Of a stretch of 22,121 nt of DNA, positions 16,448-22,121 are shown piece after piece (within the stretch, counting starts at the first letter, position 1; the number at the start of each line of letters is the position of its first letter). The position numbers and the translations under genes are program-made. The stretch is from JADFOB01 sp964651325 (GTDB taxonomy: Bacteria; Planctomycetota; Phycisphaerae; UBA1845). Location: positions 1-22,121 of the forward strand of contig CAZYXP010000044.1 of assembly GCA_964651325.1 (NCBI GenBank). The letters run 5' to 3'. Under the pieces are notes generated by a model, which did no database searches, was not told the origin of the DNA, and saw only the letters and a list, made by a program, of their open reading frames with translations.

Positions 16448-17073
16448 CGGTTCTCCTCCGGCCCATCGTGGGAAGCGTACATATCGAGACTTTGCAGGTA
16501 CGTGATGACCAGCCAAATCTGCTCGCGCGCCAGCGTCTGTGAAAAGGACGGCATGGCCGTCGTCTTTTCGTCGGGATATTGGACTAGGTCGCCCTCACCG
16601 TCGCGGATGACCCGAAACCACTTACGCGGGGCGCCCCGGTGGAGCGTGGCAGCAAACCGATTGCTGAAGGTCTTGAAGTCATTGGCGGGATAGTCCGCCA
16701 AGGTAGCCGGGCCGTGTCCTCGCGCATCGTCACCGTGGCAGCGAGCACAATGAACTTTGTACAGAACGGCTCCGCGACTGATCGCCTTCGAATCGCGATG
16801 CGCATCAAACGGGTTGCGCGTGCTGCTGAGTTTGGCGTCGAGTCGGAGCACTTCCTCCGGGGACATACCACGTTCTTGTGACATCCATTTGGCGAATGCC
16901 ATCCTGCCGTTGAGGTTCGCATCGTTCGCGAACTGAAGGTACGCGGTTTCGTCTTGTGTATTGATCGCGATGTGCAACGGCTGTGGACCCGCACAACCTC
17001 CCAGGGCCGACACCAGCAAGGCTGATGCGACCAACCACCGGAGACCGCCACTGTTCCAAGGCCTCAGAGTCAT
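16444..17073 (-). CDS. Cytochrome c lipoprotein
   Basis: This is a 209-residue exported electron carrier. A hydrophobic segment ending in the lipobox ALGGC places the lipid on Cys27, so it is anchored at the membrane facing the periplasm. One haem-binding motif, Cys109-Ala-Arg-Cys112-His113, is followed by GHGPA and a probable axial Met174 in TTAMPSFSQ, a class I-type cytochrome c layout. It may take electrons from, or give them to, the radical SAM or reductase steps only indirectly, since those are cytoplasmic. The ATG at 17073 gives a normal lipoprotein signal; an ATG at 17091 would add six residues and overlap the upstream gene. It starts one base after that gene's stop and ends overlapping the radical SAM start. 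Confidence 0.87.
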   Translation of the reverse strand: MTLRPWNSGGLRWLVASALLVSALGGCAGPQPLHIAINTQDETAYLQFANDANLNGRMAFAKWMSQERGMSPEEVLRLDAKLSSTRNPFDAHRDSKAISRGAVLYKVHCARCHGDDARGHGPATLADYPANDFKTFSNRFAATLHRGAPRKWFRVIRDGEGDLVQYPDEKTTAMPSFSQTLAREQIWLVITYLQSLDMYASHDGPEENR

Positions 17074-17074
17074 A

Positions 17075-17578
17075 TCATGCGCTCGTGTCATGGGTACGTT
17101 CCAATCTTTGGTTGATCTCGCTTTGCTGTGCGGTGGAGCATACGAGTTCGCAGGCAGCCAGGTATTCGGTCGCGAATTCGGGCGGGAACACCTCGAGTAG
17201 GTATTTGTTTTCGATCCAGACCTCGATGACGCGAAAAACGCGCCTGCGGTGGATCTCCGCACGCCAGCCGTAATGGTGAGCGATCTCCAGCACACGCTCG
17301 GCGCTGGCGGATACTTGGATCGCCGTGTGCGATCCGGTGAATTCTGCGGGGGATGCGCTGTCCAACAGCGCGCACGGTTGTTCTGGCGCGCCAGGGTGGA
17401 GTTCGATCTCTTTTCGGTACAGCTCGATCAGCAATCCGGGTTCACCGAACGTCACGAAATAGCAGCCCGGGTGGAGGAAATCGAACGTCGCGCCTTCTAC
17501 GAGTTCCGCGAGCGCTTGTGCAACTCGCTTCGGGTTTCGAACAGGAATGGAAGTGTGGAGAATCCGTATTGATTGCAT
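17075..17578 (-). CDS. Glyoxalase/VOC-fold-like protein, first gene of the operon
   Basis: The product has 167 residues with no signal peptide. It reads as two weak beta-alpha-beta-beta-beta halves: ILHTSIPVRNPKRVAQALAE with FVTFGEPGLLIELYRKE, and SHTAIQVSASAERVLEIAHH with IEVWIENKYLLEVFPPEF. This is the pattern of a vicinal oxygen chelate (VOC) fold. The histidine and glutamate at matching points (His8, Glu53; His84, Glu129) are candidate metal ligands. I do not recognise a specific family, so catalysis is unproven; it could be an isomerase, dioxygenase-like or binding protein. It is the first gene after the promoter candidate at 17676-17684 and is followed directly by the cytochrome gene. 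Confidence 0.7.
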   Translation of the reverse strand: MQSIRILHTSIPVRNPKRVAQALAELVEGATFDFLHPGCYFVTFGEPGLLIELYRKEIELHPGAPEQPCALLDSASPAEFTGSHTAIQVSASAERVLEIAHHYGWRAEIHRRRVFRVIEVWIENKYLLEVFPPEFATEYLAACELVCSTAQQSEINQRLERTHDTSA

Positions 17579-17675
17579 CTATCGTCACTGCCTATCAGAT
17601 TCCCGGGACTCCCCCGGTCGGAAGCTCGGCCACCCCCGCGCCGAGCCTACGGGCGTTCTGATGAGCCGTCTACAC

Positions 17676-17684
17676 AATATACCA
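17676..17684 (-). promoter_or_regulatory. Extended -10 promoter candidate for the operon
   Basis: Read on the minus strand the sequence is TGGTATATT, a TGn-extended -10 matching five of six bases. It lies 98 bases upstream of the first operon gene, giving a leader of about 90 bases. No good -35 is found at 16-18 bases. Confidence 0.45.
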
Positions 17685-17733
17685 AAACCAACTTCCCACA
17701 CCAGAGCACCAAGGCACTGGAGAACCAGATCCA

Positions 17734-17752
17734 AGCTGCAAGTGTTGCAGCT
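17734..17752. promoter_or_regulatory. Perfect 8-bp dyad, candidate operator
   Basis: AGCTGCAA-GTG-TTGCAGCT is a perfect 8+8 inverted repeat with a 3-base centre, 50 bases upstream of the -10 candidate. The size and symmetry suit a dimeric activator or repressor. It is not followed by T residues and no gene ends here, so a terminator is unlikely. Confidence 0.45.
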
Positions 17753-17829
17753 AGCTACCTTCATCGGACCGGCGGCGTTGTGATGCAGGCGAGAACCCAG
17801 CGAAGACGCCCATATCCTTTGCGGAGAGG

Positions 17830-18117
17830 ATGACGCTCAAGACCTGGGCCCGGACAACGACGCTCGTCATTGTTGCCGTGACCGCCGCCTGGAGCCCGGC
17901 GGCCGCGCGAAAGTAAGTTCGGATTACGCGCGATGAGTACGCTGAGTTTCGCATGATCCTGCGCCTCGACGAACATCTCATGGCCGCAAGGGGCATGATC
18001 GAAGCTGGCGCAACCCCGGAATTTGCGTATGCCGAACGTTCAGGGGCTATGCGTGAATTGCGGAATCTCATTGGCTTCCAGAAGCAGCAGCACTGGGATA
18101 TCGCCCCTTACGAGGAG
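17830..18117 (+). pseudogene. Broken small secreted-protein ORF
   Basis: An ATG at 17830 with GGAG upstream opens 28 codons that form a typical signal peptide (MTLKTWARTTTLVIVAVTAA, then an A-x-A-like cleavage site), ending at an in-frame TAA (17914-17916). The same frame then stays open for about 67 protein-like codons, including DEYAEFRMILRLDEHLMAAR and FAYAERSGAMRELRNLIGFQ. The simplest reading is a secreted protein of about 95 or more residues inactivated by a nonsense change. Alternatively the signal-peptide ORF is chance. I do not recognise the mature part. Confidence 0.4.
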
Positions 18118-18448
18118 GGTTCGGAACTCTCGAGGCGGCGCAGCGCGCGAATCGCCTCGGCGTCGTGGAGTCTCTGACGAAACCCGCCTCCCTTGGTGAC
18201 ATCGGACGGGCGATTCATGGGGCGTGGAGCATTCGGTTCGAGATGTCGAACGATCATGCCGACAACATCCTGCTGATCTGGGCCGATGAAACTCATGACG
18301 CAAGCCAGCATCATGGACCGCCAACGATGCGCGAGATCGAATAGAGGTGCATTATCGCCGCGCTGAACCGAAAAGGAGGCAAGCCGTGGCAGTGGCCGCG
18401 GAACCAGGCATGAGCGGGCGCAAGCTCTATGACCGCACGAGTGAACAG
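18114..18448 (+). pseudogene. Remnant of a Fis-type response regulator
   Basis: In the frame starting at 18114 the text FGTLEAAQRANRLGVVESLT followed by KPASLGDIGRAI is the C-terminal part of a two-component receiver domain, including the conserved lysine of LTKP. The frame meets TAG at 18342, but directly across it continues RCIIAALNRKGG, the first helix of a Fis-type DNA-binding domain. A one-base frameshift near 18380 is then needed to read QAVAVAAEPGMSGRKLYDR, the rest of the helix-turn-helix. The receiver's N-terminal half with its phospho-accepting aspartate is missing. The gene is therefore dead by truncation, nonsense and frameshift. It converges on the stress protein gene. Confidence 0.6.
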
Positions 18449-18479
18449 AAGAGTATTGACGCAGAACGCGCAGGAGCGC

Positions 18480-19355
18480 CTACGCCATTTCACTCCCCGC
18501 ACATTCCTCGCCATCGGGCAAACGGTCCCACGGCGTCCGGCAATCCGGCCCTACGATAACCATCGGATTGGGAAGCGTGGCCTGTATTGTTTCCAACCTG
18601 CTGCCGAAAACGAGTTCGCTGATGAGCCTGTGACCGGCCGCGCCGGCAACGACGAGGCTGTCGTGCGGGACGGCGTACAAATGCTCCTCAAGCGTTCCGT
18701 CATCGTAGAGCCGCCACTCAACATCCCCGCCGGACACGGTTTCAAGGATGCCCGCAGCAGACAAGCTCTGTTCACACACCTTTTTCGTGATACCATCAAG
18801 CTGTGTATGGATCGCAAACGGAACTCGGGCAAGGCGGGCGATTGCCAAGCCCTCTTTGACCGCGGTTGCGCCGAGCTCGGAACCGCCAAAGAAGGCGGTC
18901 ACGCTCGTCCAAGGTTTGAATGACATACTCGGGATGAAGACCGGGAAGCGTGCGTGTTTGACAAGACTGCGGACCTTCGGGCCGACGTGACCGAGGCCGA
19001 TACGGGCTGACTGTTCGCTGATGGCACGCGGACAGGCCATCATGGCCCACTCGTTCGGCAAAAGTGGCATCGTGCCGGAGAGACGTTCGCTCGGAACGAA
19101 GAACTCGCTCGCGCACTTGAATCCGGAGAGCACCTGCTCCGCGTGCTCCGATGCCGTGGCCGGATGGGCTACATAGGAACTGTCAAGCTGCACGGTCACC
19201 GGGTTCCCGCCGAACTCCATGCCGAACTGGGTGGTTTCGGGGATGTAGACGGCCAACGACAGCCCGAACTGCTGCTTGCAGAAGTATGCGGATTGCATGA
19301 GGTTCTCGCGCCCCATCGGCGAGTTACGGAAGATGTGCAACAACGTTGTTTTCAT
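18480..19355 (-). CDS. Universal stress protein, two-domain
   Basis: This is a cytoplasmic UspA-superfamily protein of 291 residues, about the length of tandem Usp proteins. The C-terminal domain ends with the ATP-binding pattern G-2x-G-9x-GS at Gly238, Gly241, Gly251-Ser252 (VAGAAGHRLISELVFGS), followed by ATLPNPMVIVGP. The N-terminal domain (about 1-145) has a weaker equivalent, GLGHVGPKVRSLVKHARFPVF, without the full glycine pattern, so only the second domain is likely to bind nucleotide. The ATG at 19355 has AGGA eight bases upstream; the in-frame ATG at 19364 has no room for a ribosome site. It is divergent from the ClC gene, with an inverted repeat between them that may control both. 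Confidence 0.82.
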   Translation of the reverse strand: MKTTLLHIFRNSPMGRENLMQSAYFCKQQFGLSLAVYIPETTQFGMEFGGNPVTVQLDSSYVAHPATASEHAEQVLSGFKCASEFFVPSERLSGTMPLLPNEWAMMACPRAISEQSARIGLGHVGPKVRSLVKHARFPVFIPSMSFKPWTSVTAFFGGSELGATAVKEGLAIARLARVPFAIHTQLDGITKKVCEQSLSAAGILETVSGGDVEWRLYDDGTLEEHLYAVPHDSLVVAGAAGHRLISELVFGSRLETIQATLPNPMVIVGPDCRTPWDRLPDGEECAGSEMA

Positions 19356-19424
19356 GGTGTTCATCCTGCAAGACTTATACCCTTACGGTCGGTACTTCAG
19401 ACTCCTTGGTGCCCGGCAATGCCG

Positions 19425-19450
19425 TACGCAGGACGGTATTGTACTGCGTA
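19425..19450. promoter_or_regulatory. Inverted repeat between the stress protein and ClC genes
   Basis: TACGCAG and CTGCGTA form a perfect 7-bp inverted repeat with a 12-base spacer, flanked by weaker CCG/CGG symmetry. It is central in the 219-base divergent gap, as expected for a shared operator. No regulator gene is adjacent. Confidence 0.4.
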
Positions 19451-19574
19451 AATCCGGTATGACCAAGATGCGAGCATTGTGCTACCCAGTGCTGCAACAC
19501 CCATTGCGGAGTCGTTGAAGCGACCCACGCTGCTCGGCCAGCGAATGCTGCAGGCGTGAACAGCGAGAGCGAGC

Positions 19575-21701
19575 ATGACGAATCTTCTGTCTCGAATACC
19601 GACGCCGATGGCGCGATGGACCCGGCTCTTGGGTCTCGCTTCCATTGTCGGCGTACTCTCGGGCCTGGCGGCCGCCGCGCTAGAGTACGGCCTGCACGAG
19701 GGGAGCAAGTTCCTGGTGGGCCGGTTTACCGATCTCGGCCAAGCCCATGTTCTGGAGTTCAGGCCGGAGCTGGTGGTGCTACCGGCATTGGGCGGCCTTG
19801 TCGCGGGCCTGCTGGTCCACTGGCTATGCCCACGGCTTGCCGGGCACGGAACTGATCTTCTGATCCGCGCTTTTCACCGCAGCAGCGGTGTGATGCCGCT
19901 GCGCGGCCCAGCCGTCCATGCGGCCGCGTCGATCGGCGTGATCTCGTGCGGCGGATCGGCCGGTCCCGAGGGTCCCATCGCCGCCCTCGGAGCCGCCATC
20001 GGTTCAGCCCTCGGAGAACTATTCTCGCTGACACCACGCGAACGGCGCATCATGTTGATCGCCGGATGTGGGGCGGGCGTTGGAGCCATCTTCCAATGCC
20101 CACTAGGCGGTGCACTGTTTGCGGCGAGCGTGCTCTACCGAGAGCCGGACTACGAGACGGACGCAATCGTTCCTGCGTTCGTCGCCTCGGTCGTCGGCTA
20201 CTCGGTGTACATGCCCTTTTGGGGGTACGGTGTGCATCTCCTGCAAGGTTCCGACACCCTCGTGTTTGCCTCTCCACGTGAACTGATTCCCTTTGCCATT
20301 CTCGGACCACTGTGCGGTCTCGTATGCATCATGTTCAGGGCATGTATACGGTTTGTTGAGCAGGCGGGTGCAGCAACGCCCTGGATACCGCGTTGGTTGG
20401 TGCCTGCTCTCGGAGGACTTGCGACCGGCGCGATCGCCTGTGTGTTGCCCCAGGTCATGGATGGTCAGTACGTATTCATCCAAAATGCCATGGATGGGAG
20501 CTTTGTCGGCGGCTTCGACGGCCTCTCATGGTGGATGTGGTCGGCACTCTTTGGCGGCATCGTGATCGCGAAATGCGTTGCAACGGGTCTCACGATTGGC
20601 TCAGGGGCACCGGGCGGTGTTCTAGGTCCGAGCGTGTTCATTGGAGGCGCTGTTGGCGCTTTTTTCGGTGCCGTGATTTCGGCAGTCGCACCGGAGGCGT
20701 TCACCAGCGATCCGGAGAATCTGCGCCGTGCATTGATCCCTGTCGCCATGGCCGGGGTACTCTCGGCAAGCATGCGCGTACCATTAGCGGCATTGGTCAT
20801 GGTCACCGAGATGACAGGAAGCTTCGGGTTGATTGTTCCCCTGATGGTCGTATGTGTGAGTTCCTATGTTGTGGGTCGGCGATGGGGCCTTAGCGACGAG
20901 CAGGTTCGCAGCTCGCCGGAATCACCGGCACACGCGGGCGATGTGGTTGTCCACTTGTTGGAGGCCGGCCGCGTCAGAGACGTGATGCAACGAGGCTGGC
21001 CGAATGTGGTCAGGCCCGAGACGACGCTCGGAGAACTCATCAAACAATTGGAGCCGGGGAGCCAGCCTACACTTGTCGTTGTGGAGCAGGGCCAAGTCAA
21101 GGGAATCATCGCGGCGCTCGAGATTACGCAAGTCATGAGTCAGCCCAACATTTCAGATGTCGTCATCGCGGCCGACATGATGTTGGCCGATCCGACGGTC
21201 CTTCATTTGGACGATGACCTTTATTGCGCTCTCGCAGCCATGGCGCGGCACAACGATTTGGCGTTGCCGGTTATCTCAAATGACAACCGCCGGCAGTTCC
21301 TTGGAATGCTGACGCGTTCGGACATCTACAAGGGCATCCGTAACCGACTCGACGATCTGCGGAAACATCTGGTGCAAGAACACGAGGCGCTGGCTTCAAT
21401 CGAGCACGAAGACACCGTTCATCAACTGGTCATAGGCGTTCCCGCAGGAAAGGCCGCCAAGATTCAACGGTTGCTTGTGCCGCTTCAGGTCGTGGGGAAG
21501 TCATTGCGTGACGCGGATTTCCGGGGGCAGTTCGGCTTCCAGATTATTGCGATCGAGCAGGCGGATGGCTCGATTCAGTGCCCCCCGGATGTTGACACAT
21601 CGTTGAAGACGACGCAGCGTCTCCTTGCGATCGCACGTACGGATCAAGGTGGCGAAGATCGCAAATCTCCCCAAGAGATCCCGCGCGACGATTTGAACTA
21701 A
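19575..21701 (+). CDS. ClC-family chloride channel/transporter with CBS pair and RCK_C domain
   Basis: This inner-membrane protein moves chloride or a related anion, alone or in exchange for protons. Residues 1-440 are the ClC membrane domain, with GHGTD (90-94), the gating region GGSAGPEGPIA with Glu132, and the anion-path motif GSGAPGGVLGPSVFIGG (342-358). A pair of CBS domains follows (about 466-522 and 526-590), usually adenine-nucleotide sensors. Residues about 610-690 (VVGKSLRDADFRGQFGFQII, QRLLAIA) match a TrkA-C/RCK_C domain. The 708-residue length fits this three-part architecture. The start ATG has a GAGAGCGAG ribosome site. Whether it is a channel or an exchanger cannot be told from these residues. 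Confidence 0.92.
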   Translation: MTNLLSRIPTPMARWTRLLGLASIVGVLSGLAAAALEYGLHEGSKFLVGRFTDLGQAHVLEFRPELVVLPALGGLVAGLLVHWLCPRLAGHGTDLLIRAFHRSSGVMPLRGPAVHAAASIGVISCGGSAGPEGPIAALGAAIGSALGELFSLTPRERRIMLIAGCGAGVGAIFQCPLGGALFAASVLYREPDYETDAIVPAFVASVVGYSVYMPFWGYGVHLLQGSDTLVFASPRELIPFAILGPLCGLVCIMFRACIRFVEQAGAATPWIPRWLVPALGGLATGAIACVLPQVMDGQYVFIQNAMDGSFVGGFDGLSWWMWSALFGGIVIAKCVATGLTIGSGAPGGVLGPSVFIGGAVGAFFGAVISAVAPEAFTSDPENLRRALIPVAMAGVLSASMRVPLAALVMVTEMTGSFGLIVPLMVVCVSSYVVGRRWGLSDEQVRSSPESPAHAGDVVVHLLEAGRVRDVMQRGWPNVVRPETTLGELIKQLEPGSQPTLVVVEQGQVKGIIAALEITQVMSQPNISDVVIAADMMLADPTVLHLDDDLYCALAAMARHNDLALPVISNDNRRQFLGMLTRSDIYKGIRNRLDDLRKHLVQEHEALASIEHEDTVHQLVIGVPAGKAAKIQRLLVPLQVVGKSLRDADFRGQFGFQIIAIEQADGSIQCPPDVDTSLKTTQRLLAIARTDQGGEDRKSPQEIPRDDLN

Positions 21702-21727
21702 TCGAGCTCGATTACATGTTGACACAT

Positions 21728-21769
21728 CGCCGCCCCCAAGGGCGAAAACGCCGCCCCCGACGGCGAAAA
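21728..21769 (+). repeat. 21-bp tandem repeat, two units, after the ClC gene
   Basis: Two adjacent 21-base units (21728-21748 and 21749-21769) begin CGCCGCCCCC and end GGCGAAAA, and agree at 19 of 21 positions. Unit 1 folds as CGCCC-CCAA-GGGCG, 30 bases after the ClC stop, and could serve as a terminator; in unit 2 the stem is shortened to four pairs. Confidence 0.65.
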
Positions 21770-21776
21770 CTCTTGA

Positions 21777-22016
21777 TTTCTGAGGACCTGTTTAGCACGA
21801 CATGGTCAAACTGATCGACTCTATCCCGACGGCCGCGCCTACAACGTCGATGAATTCATGCAGCGTGTCCGCTTTCGCGAGCGATACGACAAGGAAGTCT
21901 CCATGGATCAGGGCAGCGTCTACGAGGTCACAGTAAGCCCGATGACAACCGGCAATGTTTTCCTCGCCGTGCACCACTCGGAGTCCACGCGTCGCGGATC
22001 GACTTTTCTGTCGTAG
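21777..22016 (+). pseudogene. Fragment of a PAS-type sensor protein
   Basis: The frame is open from 21777 to a TAG at 22014-22016. It reads like the core of a PAS sensor: RLYPDGRAYNVDEFMQRVRF, then DQGSVYEVTVSPMTTGNVFL and AVHHSEST, close to the DGR...E...SPMPDGG.v.t..DIT pattern of PAS domains in histidine kinases and diguanylate cyclases. No start precedes it within the open frame except an ATG at 21858, which would give only 52 residues. No output domain follows. I read it as an internal fragment left by deletion at both ends. Confidence 0.45.
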
Positions 22017-22038
22017 AATAGTAACATAGACAGAAAAG
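22003..22038. repeat. Perfect 10-bp inverted repeat at the PAS fragment stop
   Basis: CTTTTCTGTC (22003-22012) and GACAGAAAAG (22029-22038) are perfectly complementary, with a 16-base AT-rich loop containing the TAG stop. The stem is AT-rich in a GC-rich region. It could be an operator, a terminator without a T-tract, or a trace of an element end. Confidence 0.55.
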
Positions 22039-22121
22039 GGCATTCAGCTCGACGCGAACGGGCCCCTGGGCGGGAATGGTTCCGGGGTGTGGGGGGGTAA
22101 GCAATCAACCGGATCGGCAAC

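Larger units (their letters stand above)
17579..17829. promoter_or_regulatory. Upstream regulatory region of the nine-gene operon
   Basis: No coding frame is credible here. The stretch holds an extended -10 box (17676-17684, minus strand) and a perfect 8-bp dyad (17734-17752). Beyond it begins the decayed secreted ORF on the plus strand. Confidence 0.45.
21702..22121. other. Region downstream of the ClC gene, no intact gene
   Basis: This 420-base end segment holds a two-unit 21-bp tandem repeat, a PAS-like sensor fragment and a perfect 10-bp inverted repeat, each listed separately. The final 80 bases are GC-rich with a run of G and show no feature I can support. Confidence 0.5.

Noticed and set aside
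6165..17578. Hopanoid (hpn) cluster
   Set aside because: SDR, GT2, radical SAM and RND classes recall hpnA, hpnB, hpnH and hpnN, but the radical SAM is ArsS-like and not HpnH, and there is no squalene-hopene cyclase or squalene synthase.
21728..21769. CRISPR-like array
   Set aside because: Two directly adjacent 21-bp units with no spacers and no cas genes; a simple tandem duplication.
21920..22120. A 66-codon minus-strand frame at the right edge
   Set aside because: It overlaps the PAS fragment and the inverted repeat, with no motif or ribosome site.

Overview
The window is 22.1 kb of GC-rich bacterial DNA with no rRNA, tRNA, insertion sequence or CRISPR array that I can see. Three things suggest a planctomycete-like or related deep-branching environmental bacterium: the style of the ECF sigma factor, wide intergenic gaps carrying short GC-rich hairpin repeats, and the unusual mix of domains. 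This is an inference from gene style; no marker gene settles it.

Left part (1-6164). A truncated globin runs off the left edge on the minus strand. It is followed by histidine ammonia-lyase (hutH, plus), histidyl-tRNA synthetase (hisS, minus, convergent with hutH), a small membrane-anchored protein of unknown role (minus), and an orphan ECF sigma factor (plus) with a clear extended -10 promoter. Two copies of one short hairpin repeat lie on either side of hutH and differ by a compensatory base-pair change.

Central part (6165-17578) is the most interesting. Nine minus-strand genes are packed head to tail, with stop/start overlaps or gaps of at most 17 bases. In transcription order they are: a small glyoxalase-fold-like protein; a cytochrome c lipoprotein; a radical SAM protein of the ArsS/Cys-rich type with an unrecognised, internally duplicated N-terminal half; an NAD(P)-dependent thioester-reductase-like protein fused to an SCP2-like lipid-binding domain; an alpha/beta hydrolase; a short LuxE/PaaK-like adenylate-forming enzyme; a large lipoprotein of unknown family; a membrane GT2 glycosyltransferase; and an RND/MMPL-type exporter. 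The hydrolase, adenylating enzyme and reductase parallel the classes in the LuxD/LuxE/LuxC fatty-acid reductase. The glycosyltransferase and RND protein suggest that a lipid-like product is glycosylated and moved across the membrane. My working hypothesis is an undescribed lipid or arsenolipid-like pathway; the product is unknown.

Right part (17579-22121). Upstream of the operon lie a candidate promoter, an 8-bp dyad, a short decayed secreted ORF and the frameshifted remains of a Fis-type response regulator. Next come a tandem universal stress protein (minus) and, divergently, a ClC channel/transporter with CBS and RCK_C-type regulatory domains (plus), with a 7-bp inverted repeat between them. 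After the ClC gene there is a 21-bp tandem repeat, a fragment of a PAS-type sensor and a perfect 10-bp inverted repeat. The two regulator fragments suggest loss of signalling genes around an otherwise intact USP-ClC pair.
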